64,000 nucleotides of DNA from Pisaster brevispinus (GCA_023634235.1 JAMKCF010000016.1:496001-560000), one strand, 5' to 3'. Shown: positions 36,301 to 51,300, numbered from the stretch's first letter. A program made the numbers and translations. Notes: a model not told the origin generated them from the letters alone.

Positions 36301-39300
36301 CTCCCCGCTGCTCGTAAAGATAAACCGGTTTGGGTCTAACTTCTGTACGCTGTCTGAACAATGGCCTGTGTTTTCTACCTCTTGTGGTCAAACCAGCCCC
36401 CTTCCCCCAAACCCCCCCCCCCTTTTTGTTACCCTCCTCTTTGTTCATTCACCCTGCTTTCTCTGAGTGCTTTCATCTCTATCATCTATTTCTACTTGAC
36501 TGCTTTTATTACACCGGTATACCTGTTTATGTTTGTACTGTTGTCATAGCCTTCGAGAAATACTCTGCTTAGGGTCGAAATGTCAGGCCACTAACTGTTT
36601 TTTTGCATGTCCAATACTAATCAAACGACATGCTTAGAACTCTGTCCTAAATCTTTGTGAGAAATTGTTGCCACCCTGAACAAAAGGTTAGATTAATTCC
36701 GTCTTTGGTGGAGGTTTGACTTCCCGTTTGGCTAGACAGCTCAAAGTGAACCCAGAATGACTTCAACCCACACCGGAACAACGCTTCTGGCTTCAAAGTT
36801 ATATACCACAAATCACCTGGGAAACCATGTAACTTGAATAAACACTTCCGTAACGTTGAAAAGAAGCAAAGCAGAATGATTGATTGGTCAGGGTAGGATT
36901 CTAATTGCTGGTGACTGTTCTAATTTAACATTTAAATTACTTTTGTATCCATCCCCAAAATAGTCATTGTTCTCCTTAAATGATCGTTGTTCTAATATCT
37001 TTTGTATGGTGTACATGTATGCATGTTTGCAATGTGGTCCTTTCATTTGATTTTGAGGTTAACACCAAACTGGAGCTAAACCTGATCAATTTTGTGGAAA
37101 AATATTTACACAAATTGTTTTTCAACCTGTTTTCTGTGACAGGACATACATGTATATACTACATAAATTGTTCCATATGAAGAAGATCAAGAACTAAAGA
37201 AGGCTACAAGCACCACTGTCCTTTACAAAATGGTGTACATAGCTGATCGGAGCTGTTCCGTCCCAACTTGACAATCGTCCCAACTATACATGTAGTTGGG
37301 ACTGGTCCCAACTTGAGTGTTTAAGTTGGGACATCCCAACTATAGTTGGGATCGCAGTAAACGCAAAGCACCCCTATAAATAAACTAAAAACATAATAAT
37401 AGTAAATATCATAGTATGACGTTTTTAAGACCACTTTCCCTGAGAATATTTGAGATTGATTAGAATTTTGTTTTTTTAAGAGAAGGGAAATTAATTGCGT
37501 ATGCCTACTTTCCTTTCTCTATGTTTAGACTGAAAGCGTCACCCGGCATGAGCATGAGGCCGCTGTCAGAACCCTCTTGAAACACTCGCAGAGTTAGCGG
37601 TTCATTATGAGCGATATACATACATGTACTATCAATATCATTCCAAACCTCGTCCTGGGCACCGGCTCTAGCTCCATCATGACAGTTTTGACATGAGTTT
37701 GTATACAGAGCCGAGACGCGGGTTTGAAATAAAGAATCTTGTTAATTAACGCCAATGCCACGAGTGGTGTTACACAGTATAATCCACGCATAATCGATCA
37801 CGGTGTCCTGTTGAACTCTATGGACAATCCCAACTATAGTTGGGACGTCCCAACTTTAACACTCAAGTTAAGACCAGTCCCAACTATAGTTGGGACAATT
37901 GTCAAGTTGGGACGGAACAGAGCCACACATATTTATATGCCCAGCTCTCCCCATTACAAACCCAGGAAATAAACCAGATGTAAAGTAGCAAGTGACTGTA
38001 CAGAATGACACTTGTATAGAGTGCATCAAGTTTGTGCTAATTTCATTACCTCTTTATGAACTTTGCATGACGGATATCATCTGTGGTTAACTGCCTTTGA
38101 TTGAGTCCACAGCTTGTTTAGAGTTGTTTTTTAAAAACAGAAGGAAACTAAGTTTGTTGTGTCACTCATCGGAACAGTCTGGGTTTTTTCCAATAAAGCT
38201 CTTTATTTGTACAATCTCAAATCTCTACAAAGCCTAGGATGGTAGAACGACAGTTCTGTTTTTCTACCACCCTAGGCTTTGTAGACTCAAACAGGCCCTG
38301 GGACCCATCAAAATCATAAAAGTACATGAGGAACCTCAACTGCCAAACTTTCCTTTCACGCCATATGCCAATGCATGTATTTGATTCTAGCTTCAAACTT
38401 GACCAAACTAGGAGTTTCAGGTGAGTCCTTTGAGATGCTGAGCTGTAACCAGCAATGACCCTCGAGTCCAAAACCTAGACATTTCATTTCTAAACTGCTC
38501 AGGGCAAATAGTACGATGGAACTTCTATCTCTTCTGTTTTAAACAATGAAAGCATCAGCTATCCGGTTCATGCCACCTTTAATTAATCCAGAAACCTTGG
38601 GTGTTTCCTCTGTGTCCACTACCTGGACATCAGTGACCAATGACCGTTTGGTTAAGGACAGGCAGAAATAAGGTCAGTGGCCTTTAAGAATCAGACAATA
38701 CACAACTTCACAGTATTCAAATTATAAAACAAGACTGACGCCAGAGAAGAATGAAGTTTGATGCTACTTTTTGAAAAACAAATTCTTGCACTATCAGGTT
38801 TCATATAAATTATTATTTTATAAAAAATACCTGGATAAGAACTGCTTGCGTGGGCTGGTGCTGTGCGCTGACACGCGGTGGTCCCATATGGAGTCTGTTG
38901 ACATCTGGTACATGTGTTCGGGGCACTACACGCGCCATCACCACATGATCCTCTACATACAGCTGCAAAGAATAATCAAGAATTATTAGGAAAAATGTCC
39001 AAAGGAAACACAAAAACTGTTTCATGATTTAATTAATGTAAACTCTGTCTTAATTTTTTTTAAAGTCTGTTTTTCATTCATTTTTTAAAAAACAAAACAG
39101 AGACTCCAATCATCAAAACAAGCAATCATTTATGTCGGTCATTTCCTTTCATCAAATTGTCACTCGCACAAAAATGTGATTAAGATACAAGAAGTATATA
39201 CAGACAGACTCAGTGTGCATGTTCCATACATAACTTTTAAAGAAGAACTTCAGTGTACAAGTATAGTACATGTAAGTCAACAGGCACCTGAGCAAACTAC

Positions 39301-42300
39301 ATACCGAAAGTGCAAAACTGCCCAGACATCAGGCATGTCAACTCAGATCATGTATTAACAGTCCTCCCTCCCATCCAACCCCCATCCACCCCAATCCACA
39401 CCCCTGGACGAGTGATTGCTTGATCCTAACATAGAGCAAGAATCCCGAGTCAATCACTCCTTTAAGTCTAACAACAAAGTTTTACAATGTTCCTGGAAGC
39501 ATGAGGAGTTGAATAATTGCTTCCTAATCCAAACACTGCATCTTTTACATGTACCATGCAATGATTTCATAAAGACAAGTAGTAAAGTCAACGTGTGGTG
39601 CAAATAATTTTGTTTTGAGACTGACTTTCCATCTGAACAGGTGTCCATCCTCTAAGAGGACGCTTTTACTTAACCGTCATTATTACTCATGACACTATGC
39701 AAAGACTGATTAGACAAAGTGAAAGATAGAGCAGACATCAAGAGGAAGTGTCTGATTGTTTTAAAGTAGGGTCAAAAAGATAATGTGGCCACATCATGTA
39801 ATCAGCAGCATAGAAAGGACTTTTTGGATGGGGGCACAGGGGGGGATTGCTTTTAGGGGGGGAGGCCAGGGAGAATGGCTTTGTCAATGGGGGGGTCATG
39901 CTTTTATTTTGGAAGGGGGATGCAGCAGGGGGCCACCATATTCTTATAGTATTTTGTGGCCAATAGCGATCCCGATTGAGATCGTTCACTACATTTTGAT
40001 AATGCAAACACGCATTTTCCTCTTTTTCCATTTCAGCATGGTGTTGATCCGTGTGGAACGCTCAATCTGTTTCGAAACTAACCCTGCTCGGGAGGTGGGT
40101 TAAGAGCTCTCGATCCGTGTTGAAAATTCCAACACGTGTTGAAAGCCAAAATTTGACCACTCCTGGATTTATTCTCGATCCATGTTAAGTATGTGTGTGC
40201 CGCCATCCACACACTGTAGTATCGGAGGTTTTCGCTTTGATCAGTGTAAAACCCTGGCAGTGTGAAATGACCGCACAACACACAGTTCAAAAAGATACAC
40301 ACTGTGTACCCAACAGGCTGTTATGGGGCAGAGCTAGTGTGGAAGCAGAACGGATTTGAACAGTGTTGAAATTTTACCGAGCTGACCAGTGTAGATTTCC
40401 ACATGGATTGAACGTAGATACAATGTAGTGTAGAAAGGCTTTATGCCAACTATGTACATGTAAGGGACCATCTAAGTTGTCAAGAGTCTTAGGGGAGGGG
40501 TCTGAGGTTGAGTATGAGTTTAAATCGAGTGAAAAATGATGACACTTAAAGAGGAAACACTAATTTGGGCTTTAGGGAAATGATTGAAACATCTAGCAGG
40601 CACTCAGTCTCTTAAATGCTGTTTTTTCCTTTTCTCACCACACACCAAAAAGTTTATACTTGAGAGGGGGTATTCATAAATGTAGTACACTTTATCTGAA
40701 CTGAAACAATTTGAAGACTTTGGACAATCCGTAAGCAATAAATGATTCCGTACAAACTGGAATCATGCTGGAATGTTGCTCCGTTCAGCAAATCATTGTA
40801 AAGTGTTCCTAGATAACCTGAGCAACTACTGAGTACAAAACAACTTTGCTTGTCATTGAAGCTGAAATGTGAACGATTGTGGACTACCAATTTTAATCAA
40901 TGAGTTCCATTAAATTTCAGCCCTCCTGCTGGGAGAGTAATTTGCAGGATTACCTTGTGGCAAAATGGTTTGAAATAACACAAAACACCAGGTGGTTACT
41001 GGAATACTGATCTTGACCTATGAATCCTTGATAAACTGCCAATTTGAACGTTTCTACTGTATTTAATAAGAAAAATAATTGTTTGGTTCCAGAATTGTAC
41101 ACTTGAGATGACGATTCCAAATGGATCCAATAAAAAAATTCCTTCTGGTTTAACAAGAGGCCAATTATTATGTCAAGAGGCTACTTGGTTTTGTAACCAT
41201 CAGTAAATCATTTTTTAAAAATTCCATTACATAGAATGGAGTCACTTGTGCTAAAGAAGGCTTGCGACATAAACCATTATTGTTGCGTTGCCATGAAAAC
41301 TTACGTGTGAGACACAAGCCACTTCCTGGGTTGGGTTTCCAGCCTGGGCAGCAGATGTAGGAACCCTGCGACCGGCACACATGAAGACCCCTGCAAAAAA
41401 GGTATCAAAAAGTAACACAATAAAGATGTTTGAAGTTTGAACTTGGACAACATTTTGAATCCTTCACAGTTTGTTTCCAGAGAAATGACTGATGAGTGGT
41501 GACTAAACTAAGCTATAGCATCTGCTGCTTTCACACTTTCTCTTAAAGCAAATCCACTAATTGAAACAAAGAGATTTATCTTCACAAGCGGTTTTATTAT
41601 TTACTGTACATTGTGGTTTACAAGAAACACTGTGATAAACAACACAGCAAACAGAATGTGTAGACATTTTGGATATGTCCTTCCCATCTACTGTGGACCT
41701 GTATGATTACAAACCCCTAATATAGGCCATGCTCCTGGTCATTGCCTTAGTCAGGGATGTGATAGGCTGTTGAGAAAAAAACCTGAACTCTGAGCGCAGT
41801 GTGAAAGCATGCGAGCTCGAAAACTTGCGAGCATGAAGCCCAATATTAAGATTTATCTTTGGTTTTAAAAGCCCTACTCTGCAATCTGGGGCGTAACTAT
41901 ATGGTTTTATCTTCATTTTTATTTTATTTTTTGGGGGAGGGGGCCAAAAAAAAAGGATCAAATTTCCTCTCTTTTTTTGAGGGCAAAAAAAAAAACGGAA
42001 TTCCGGTTAAAAACGGAGAAATCACATCCCTGCTTAGTGCACCATGAAAAGTCTCAGCACATACATAGTTAATATTCTCATTGTGGTGAGATACCTTGTA
42101 ATAAGGAAAACTGCCTTGCCCTTCTTATACAAGAAAAGATTTACCAGGCCTGTTAGTAACTGTAGAGATCCCAGAGTTGAGGGTCATGTCATGTTAGGGT
42201 TTGATCCAGGGACTTAAAACACATTGCAGTCTATTGATAAATAATGTGGTCTGAGATTACCCCTAACCAATAATCCTTCCCTCTAGGCTGCTTCCATTCA

Positions 42301-45300
42301 ATTAACCAATCCTTTGTTCCCTCACAGCTAAGATTATCCAGGATTACAATAGGATAGGAGTTACTCAAATGGCTCAGTGGTCCTCCCTGTGGCACATTCA
42401 CACCAAGGAAACAATTTGAACAATGGAAGGAAGGATGACTGCTATAAATCAAGGATTAGACTCCAGTGGAGAGGGGGAAAGGGGATAAAAACAACCACTC
42501 CACCAAGACTGTCAACCAAGTTCTTCCAGTTTTGCAGATGCAAGTTTTTATGCCAAGAGTAATTTACATAAATGAACCTGATCCCAATAGACTACAGTTG
42601 GAGTGCAGGGAACTGATTTACATTTGTTTATTTTCTTGTGAGAGTGACACCTTGGAATGAAGAGGAAATGAGCTCTTTACAAAGTACGACCAGCAATGGG
42701 GTAAAAACTCTCACAGCTCAGAAGCAGATGTTGTTAGTATTTAAAACACCACCTCATTCTTCTCAGACCCACACTAGCTCCAAGTAAGAGATCATGGTCT
42801 CACACCAACCCTTGATTTGAAGATTGTGTTCTACCAAGCAAGCAAGGGTTTGAATTGGAATCAAATAAAAACTCAAAATGAGTTGACTATTAATACATAG
42901 ATCTAGGGATGTGAAACTGTAGTACCTGAGTGATTTTCAAGAACAATGGATAATTTATTCTTTCCTGTTTAGTTTATGAAGGAAGGATTTCCAAATATAC
43001 CCACCTTAGCTCATTTGAACTGATTTATTGTTAGTAGGTACTTGTACATAGAGTGGTCTGTACATGTACAGCAAGCCTACACTACCCCAATGCCAGTATC
43101 TGCTGGTACTTGGTAGCACTGTAGCCAAGTCTTATCTATAGTTCATTGCTCCATGGTCTTATCATCTAAGATCAAACCAGCCACTCACCTGTCCCCTCAA
43201 GGAAAGCAATTAGCTCCTTAATAGAGTACAAGTACATGTACCTGTTAAGCTGGCCAATCAGTCTGGAGACCGTTAATCTGATGTTATAAGACCATTGGTT
43301 CAGACAAGGTTCCTGATCCTAGTTCAAGTCTAGTCCATTAAAAAGTATGAAATGGAAGCCAGGCTTTGCAATGATAAGTCCTGAAAGTTTTAAAGCTACG
43401 CATTGTGTAAATTTTACTTCATCGGTGACTTCTCAAAAAATACACAACTACTTACAAGTTCTCTAATTCAGTGACAGAACATGATACATTCAAACTGATC
43501 ATCTGCACTGCATTGTGCTGACACAATTATGGCTCCTGATGTTTTTGTGTTGTAAGACTGCGGGAACAAACTACATTATTTCTCTTCCAGTCTCAATTTG
43601 GCAACCTCGTTCCCTGTGGTGTATGATCTCCCCACGCAATTTTCCCCCAGAATACCTTGCTCGATCCTAACCCCTGGAAGTGTGATTGAAATATCCAATT
43701 ATATTGGACATTTTAATTAGTCCTGTGGTTGATCCATTCTGTGTTACAGACGTACGCAGATCAAAAGAGGCATCAAGTCATAGAACAACTGGTCCCCTGT
43801 CATTCTTCTTTGATCTTGTGACATGTCTACTGTATGCAGCTTAGGGTGACCATGTAAAAACATGATTCATTTGAGGTGGATTGCATCAAAATCAAAATAC
43901 TTGTATTTTGACACGCGCATACTAAGTGTCGTGCAAGCGCCCTACAAGTGTTCAACATTTTTTTACAAGAGTGCGTGCAGAGCAGTCACTTTTGGTTAAC
44001 TAATCAGTGTTGTTTTTCAGCACATCCATACCAGGGGTAAGTGGCGAGAAGTGACAATAAATTATGGCAAGCTGCCCATGGTAGCGAGGATGTCAGTTTG
44101 GTTAAATTACTTTAAATAGAAGATTAATAAGATGGCAGCACCATTATAAGTATCCATTGGTCTGGTTCCATTTTTCAATACATAGGTGAATTCACTGCTT
44201 GGAACTCAATTCCACTGTCATCAGAAATAAACATGTGTACTGTAGTTGTATTTGGATGCTTTTCATATTGGAACTTATGGAATTTGAAAAGCAAGCTTTG
44301 ATCAATCATCTCCAACAGAGGTGTGTGCAGCTAACTTGGAAAATATGTCATGATGAGTGATGTATTAACTTCTGCTAACAAGAACAGACCCAAACACATT
44401 TCCAATATAAACGAAAAAGGAGAAAGTACAACGGACTTCAGAAATCTTGTAAAACGTTACATACAGTATTCTGTTTTTGACCACTTTTTTCATACCATTT
44501 TTACCCTTAATGTTCATAAAAAGTTTTAACTTTTCTCCCTTGCCTTTTCTATTTTTGTCTACTCTGTTGAAGTCTGGACACCCACAATGAAGCCATAGGC
44601 CTGTAAAAACATCAACAATGTTAATACTAGACCCATATGTTCCTGGTGTTGGGGTCAGGTGTGTCACCCTCCAAGGTATGCTGTCACCCAGTCTACACCC
44701 CTGCCACACAGTCTGCACCCCTGCCACCCAGTAACATCTCAGAACATAAACCAGAAGTATTATAACAGGCCTGATACTTCACTCATGTAAGAGCAACATA
44801 GTGTTTTCTATAGAAAAGGGTAGGTCTGTGATTATGAGAAAAATTTAAATTTGAAACTGGAACATTTGAAGGGCATCAAGGCAATGTCCAGGTGCATGGG
44901 GGTGCTTTGCCTCTGTTGTCTCTCTGATCAAGTCTATAGAAAACTACACAATGTCTCTGTCAATATCGAACAAAAGTTAAACATTCAGTTTCTTTATAAA
45001 ACTGTTCTTGGGTTAACTTCCAAAGATTGTTTTTGTACAAGACTTCATTCTTGCCTTGGTATATAACAAATTTGAATATGAAAGTTAATGTAGTGTAATA
45101 AACACAGTGCTTTCTGAGTCTTGTGGAGAAGGAAACAAACAAACAAACAAAGGCACATTGGGTGAGATTAACCAATGACTTGCTAAGCCCAGGTTTGCCT
45201 CTGCTTTATTGAACATAATGCAATAGTTAAAATCAGTTGATTTTTGTAGTTGTCACGCAGACTTAAAATAACAAGACAAGTTAGTTCCTAAAATATTAGA

Positions 45301-48300
45301 AGAAAGATCATCCATTTTAAAATTTGTAATTTGGGTTTAAATAAAGGAAAATTTACTGGAGCAGGACTTGAACCAACGACCTCTGGATTAACGCTCTACC
45401 AACTATCTTTGTTCAAATTTGTAGATAAACTGTCACACCACCTTCCACTGGTATTTTAAGTCAATGTGATTTGAGATTCTTATACAAGACCTGTCAATGT
45501 ACAGTAGTTGTCAAGTTGTGTCTCACATCTGCTAAGGTGGTTTACTCAGGGAGAGTTTCCCCTGTGACCATGGCCCAATTCACTCCTATGAAAGTACCAC
45601 CTGCTACCAAATTAATAACAAGCTATACCTGAGCTATCCCACTAGTGTGTCAAACAAGATTACACAACCAGCCACAACTGGACTGTTATTTAAGTATAAA
45701 CTTCAAGTAATATTGTACCAGTTTCCTAGTAAATTGTCCGTGTTTTATTCAAGCTCAAATTTATTGATTGTGTCCTGCTTAAATGTTAATTTTCCCTTTT
45801 TCTTTTGGCAACACGCAAAATTCCCAAAGAACAGCAGCATGTTTCTTTTTAGCAAGGTGAACAAATGAATGTAACTTTAAGACTACAACATGACGACCAG
45901 TTTGAAATGTTTTGGTGAACTCTAACAAAGATCAATGATTACAAAGTACAATTGGAGATAAGGGAAATTAAACAAAGATTTGATGGAAAAGGAAATGATT
46001 GTGAAGGCTTCAAGATTAAGAGTAATTAGTAACAATCACAAATCACAATGAACTAAATCAATTCTGGTTTGGTATCCCCCATGTGGGATTAATCCATAAA
46101 AAAATGGACTGTGGTGTCCTGACAAAAAACATAATCTTAATGTTTCTAGTATACTTCATACCAAGTCTAGTGTGTAGAAGCCTACAGTTTCTCTAGTCAT
46201 AATATGAAAGCATTTATATCAAACAACAGGTGCACCATAAGGTGCGCCATCAAGTGCACCAAAGCTGGATGACCTTCACCAACCACCTACTTTAGTAAGT
46301 ACTTTCAGTAAGGTTATAAGCAATTAGGGCATCTGTTATAACTCTGAAGACACTTTCCTCCATTCTCCCAAGCCAAATTTAAAAAAATTCAATGACTTAT
46401 GAATGGCAGAAAAACACACCAACTTGCACAGTTAAACTCAGTTAACTTGAAAAAAGGTCGTGTACAATACATTAATTTCTTATGACCTTTTGTCAGACCC
46501 ACCTGCATTTCAAAGGCTACGCACAGTTTACATATTTGTGTAATAAATTATCTCATAATGATGTGGATGTACAAAAGTCTCAAATTGAAAATTACAAGCC
46601 CATATTCATGGAAATTATGAAAAACAAATCTGTCAGTGTAGCCTCCTCGCCCCCTTTCTGGGCCACCCATGCCACACACACACACACACTACGTCTTGTT
46701 TTGCAGTCGTTGTGTGGACATTCCTTTGTTCTGTACACTTAAGGAAAATCCTATTCCTCAACACTGCAAATAACGTTGTGTGGACGTGTGTAAGTCCACA
46801 TAGTCCTTCAGATCCCTACATTATGTGGACCTCTTTTGTTCTCAGGTCCACACTGCGTATGTAGCGCTTGCCCACACATTGCTACCATGGTCAGTTTAGG
46901 CCTTTTCACACTACCTCCATTTCGAACCGCGTTGAAACCTACCCGGGTCCTCTCCGGTTCAGCCTCGCTTCTTTTCGACACGGAACAGAGATAAGCAACA
47001 TTCACACTGGTCTTTACGTGAACCGGCTAATGCGTGAACCGTATAACGAAAAATGCAATTTCGATCCGGATTGAGATTTTCAACCCTGGTCCCTGCCAGG
47101 GTTGATTTCTATCCGGCTAGAGCATGCTACCCGGATTGGAGGCGGATTGAAATTCTTACAGTGTGAAACGGGGTGAACAAAATCTCCGGTTCGGAACCGG
47201 TTCCAACCCTGAGATTTTGGACAGTGTGAAAAGGCCTTTTGAGCATACATGTTGTAGGTTTGAGCATGGTTTGAGCATAGAGCAAGGATTTGAGGAAGGG
47301 TTTTGACTGTGGAGGTAGAATTTGATTCTTTCTCCATGGTTCGACCCATGGTTCGACCCATAGTTTGGCAAACTTCCAACCATTTAGATCACTCCAGACT
47401 AATGGACTTACATGTTAGTACGCATGTTTAATGTACTACTACAAGATTTGATAACAGTTGACACTGAGGTGATTCTCATCTAACCAATTAGGTTTCCAAA
47501 TTGGACGGATTTCCCAAGTCTCTTCCCTGCAAGAGCTCTAGGTCAAAGAGAACCACACATGAAGATCAGAATCTTTAAGAGATGTCGCTCTTGCTTACTT
47601 TAAACTCTCAAAATATTCACAAAATAAAAATTTCTTGCGTTTATTCATTTACTTCCTTCTTGAAGGAACAATTTTTTAAATTTGACAAATCATTATTTTT
47701 TAAGCTGACAATTCATTTAAATAGGCCTAAGCCCTTTTGTTTCAATCAGTTTTGTTAGTAAAAGAAATGTGCTGTAAATTAGATCTGAAGTTAATTCTTC
47801 ATATTGAGACCAATTTGTTTATTTTGCTGGACTTTGTCTCAACATTCTGCGGACAGTCTTGACTCGACCTTGGCCTTAAGGTCTTAAAACTAAGCTAGTC
47901 TTGGACTAGCACCAATACTCAGAAAGTTTAGTTTTAATTTTTGAACAAACAATGCCAACTTGTTTGCAAAACAGGAAATTCATAGTAAACACAGCCATCT
48001 GTGTGTACGATTCAACCTTTTTAGAACAGGTTACATGTAGCTCGATAACTACAGTTACTTCAAAAGAAAAGTAGGGAATGAAAAGACTACATGTTGTGCA
48101 AACAATAATAAATTAAGCTTGGGCGATACTGCTTTTTTTCATCCACGATATATCGTCAAAAATAGATCGCGATATTCGATGATATCGCGATATATTCATG
48201 ACGTCAACAAAAACCATTTAATTCCGGTGTCAACAGCCACAGAATTGCTCTCACAAAGTGCAGAGCATGCGCCTTGTAAACAAGAAACATAATGGCTACA

Positions 48301-51300
48301 ATGTGGGGAGAATCCTGCAGCAGGCCTACCTAATCCCGAACTCACATCACAGAGGATTGCCGACCGAATCCGCAGTGATGTTATTTGATTGGTCTATGAA
48401 CGGCAGTTTGTCAGTTGGTGCCATTATCGAAACAACCCGAGCTCCAACTACCAATAAGATTCGTTGTCCTCTTCTGGCGGCTAAATTTTTTAGCCAATCA
48501 CGCACATTTTATTTCATCGCGAATAAACTGCTGCCCACGCGCGATCTTTTTACCATTGAGGAATTGGTCCTTACCGCATCCGTTGCTCAGCCTGGGGCTT
48601 CCCCATGAATGTAGCCAATCACGCACATTTTTTATAATCACTGGTCAGTTGTTACAGCCGCGAAAACGTACCATGAATAAACTGCCCGCGATCTTAGCCA
48701 ATGAGAAATTAGTTTTTACCGCGTCCGTTGCTCAGCCTGGGCTTCCCCAGACATGTGCATCACGGCATGATAATAATAGTTGTTTTATTTTTTATTTAAA
48801 AAATTGACAAATCAATAAAAAAAAATGGTGTTCCATCGACAAAATGTCTGATATTGACCAACTTGTTTTAAACAAGATTGGAAAAAAAACCACAGAACTC
48901 ATCAAGACAAATTTACCGATATAGCCGTGATTTGCGTCTCTTTTTTCCGATTCACGGCCGTCGTCACGTCCCACGTTCACCCCGCGAAAAAAATACCCAC
49001 AATTCAATGTGCCGCGCGCACGTGTACTGGATGGTGTGTGTTGAGCGTTGAGCGCAGAGTGCAATAGATAAATTGCGCGCACGTTTTTCCAATTCGGTGT
49101 GCAAATCCGTTGAATGCGCTCGACGGATGAACGAGTGTACGGCCGCCGCCTCGGCCCTGAGCTGCATGCACTCAAAGGAGAAGCTTTTTTCAGCAGTGTC
49201 TTTGCGAGACCGCATGATCGCTGTGGCTTTGATGTTGGTAGTTTATTCGAAGAAACTCGATCGGGTCATCCTGGAGAAATCTTGCGGTTGCGGTCTGTGA
49301 TTTTCTTTGTTATGAAACAACTCTCAGTAGTTGCAAGCTCTAGGAAATGTATCGCGATACTTGATCGATACCGCGATTTAACGATGTCTCGATTTAAAAA
49401 AAATCGACGCGATATTGTAATCGTTCAAGAAATGGTATCGCGATATTCGATAATATCGTGGTATCGCCCAAGCTTATAATAAATAACTCCTTTTAATATC
49501 GAATTGAGACGGCCTACTGTCATCAAGTTAGCTCTGGTTCAATTCCCATAAATTTGCACATATGCTACAACTGTGGGGTCTAGTTTTTCCTACACACACA
49601 TAAAATAGTATGAAGGCCTACGTTGTATAGGGCTATTTTGACCAGGTAGTTTTATGGAAAGAAATGTGTGAACTTACCAGGTTGTTATAACACTTCTACA
49701 TCATGTAGTACAAACTAGCGGACTAACAGGCACAGTATCAAGCCTGGAATTCCAGGAAGGCTGGGCCACCATGACCTCTGACCTCAGTTGCCCTGGTCTT
49801 GGCCTTGGTACCCTTTAAAAGTTTCCCTTAGTCTTCCAGATTTTCCAATGGAATTGCCCTTTACAAAATGGATGTCCTTGCCCTCTCCAAGATGAAACTC
49901 TATAGGCCTGTGCAGTCTTTCATTTGCCTGTACATGGCGTAAGGCAATTTTCATTTTGAAAAGGGCACTTCTGTTGAGGTTATTCCGAGTGTACCAAGGC
50001 CAAGACCAGGGTGTACGTAAGACAACCTACAGAGCCCATGGACTTTGTGTAAAACCTAACCATGCTAGATTGGCTAGTGCATCAAGTGAGGGACCACAAT
50101 CACTTGACTTCCCTCTAAGACTGTGACCAGACCAATATCCTGTATTGATTGCATGTTGACTGAAGTTTTAACTCATATCCCATTATCAGGAAACTCAAGA
50201 AATAACTTCCTGATATTTCACACTAATTAAAATATCACATTTCTGGACTGTCATCTAGGGAGTTCTCATCTACTCCTTGCCAAACAATCATTGACAGCCA
50301 TTTTGTTACTTTCCCTTACAAACCAATTACAACCAGTGTGGAAGTTTCTTCATTGTTTGCCATTGAACTTTTTTTATACATGTATGTTGACACCATTTTG
50401 GTTGAGTCCCCTGTCTGTGTGTAATATTAATAATGCATACTGATTCGGATCTATATACCAGACTATTATTTTCCTTGCAGCCTCGGTTAAATGGTTGCAG
50501 TGATTTAAATGGGAGGAATACAAGATGGATGCCCATGATAAAGGTCTGTTACATGCTGGGAACAGTGACAACTGTTTGGTAGCATGAGGGGCCTCAAACT
50601 ACTACATGTACAATCAATTGATTTACATAAGTAAGCTTGTGTTTGTGTTTACGGTTATTTTTGTAAATGTGTTGCCATTTGTGAAGGGTTGGTTACATTA
50701 GTAACCAATCGTTTCAGAAACAAACTTTGAGTTATTAAAAAAAATATTGTTTACACGGCTGCGGTGTGTGTGTGTGTGATTAAAAAACATCGTGTCTTCA
50801 TCACAGCATTTTTACTTCAAGCAATCCCCCCACAAACAAAACAACAGCAACACAAGTCAACGATAAACAAAACAAAAACCAAGAAGAAACGGATCTTACA
50901 CTATACTGTTTGATCTTGGTAACTGTCACAAAGACACAAATTAACACAATTATGATGGAGTATAAAACAACAAAATGTTTGGGCAATTTATAGAACTAAA
51001 TCATTCAAAAAATTATATTTAAATAATCAGCATACTAAGCACACTATAATTTTATAGATTGACAAAGCAGGAAGTCTTCAACCCACACATCGTTAATCTT
51101 CAAAAAGTTTCAACCAATGAGAAGACTGAACAAGCGTTTGCTATCGTTCCTTCCTGTGGACCTTGACAAAGATGTAATAGCCTCCATATTCGTGCTAAGA
51201 TCAGGCCTAGCCATATCCTCCCATATCGGATAACCTGTCTGACATTGCAGCAGATGGGATCTGACCTCTAGGTTTTGGTCTGTCTCTGTCCTATTTTGTC

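Larger units (their letters stand above)
31218..38830 (-). other. Intron 3 of the matrix gene
   Basis: A 7.6-kb intron. It holds a tRNA-derived SINE fragment (31353-31440), a degenerate 125-bp tandem repeat (32182-32541), a G-rich run (33294-33327), two inverted-repeat elements (35866-36367, 37254-37919) and a perfect-looking hairpin (38225-38284). No exon recognised. Confidence 0.6.

Noticed and set aside
39738..40103. Open frames over the G-rich stretch near 39840-39940
   Set aside because: Low-complexity G-runs give Gly/Trp-rich or Pro-rich translations without any homology.
45355..45425. Functional tRNA gene
   Set aside because: The B box is good, but the 5' half is eroded and the acceptor stem does not pair.
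48415..48807. Transposase gene inside the hAT-like element
   Set aside because: Short frames on both strands are not homologous to known transposases by eye, and the internal duplication explains them.
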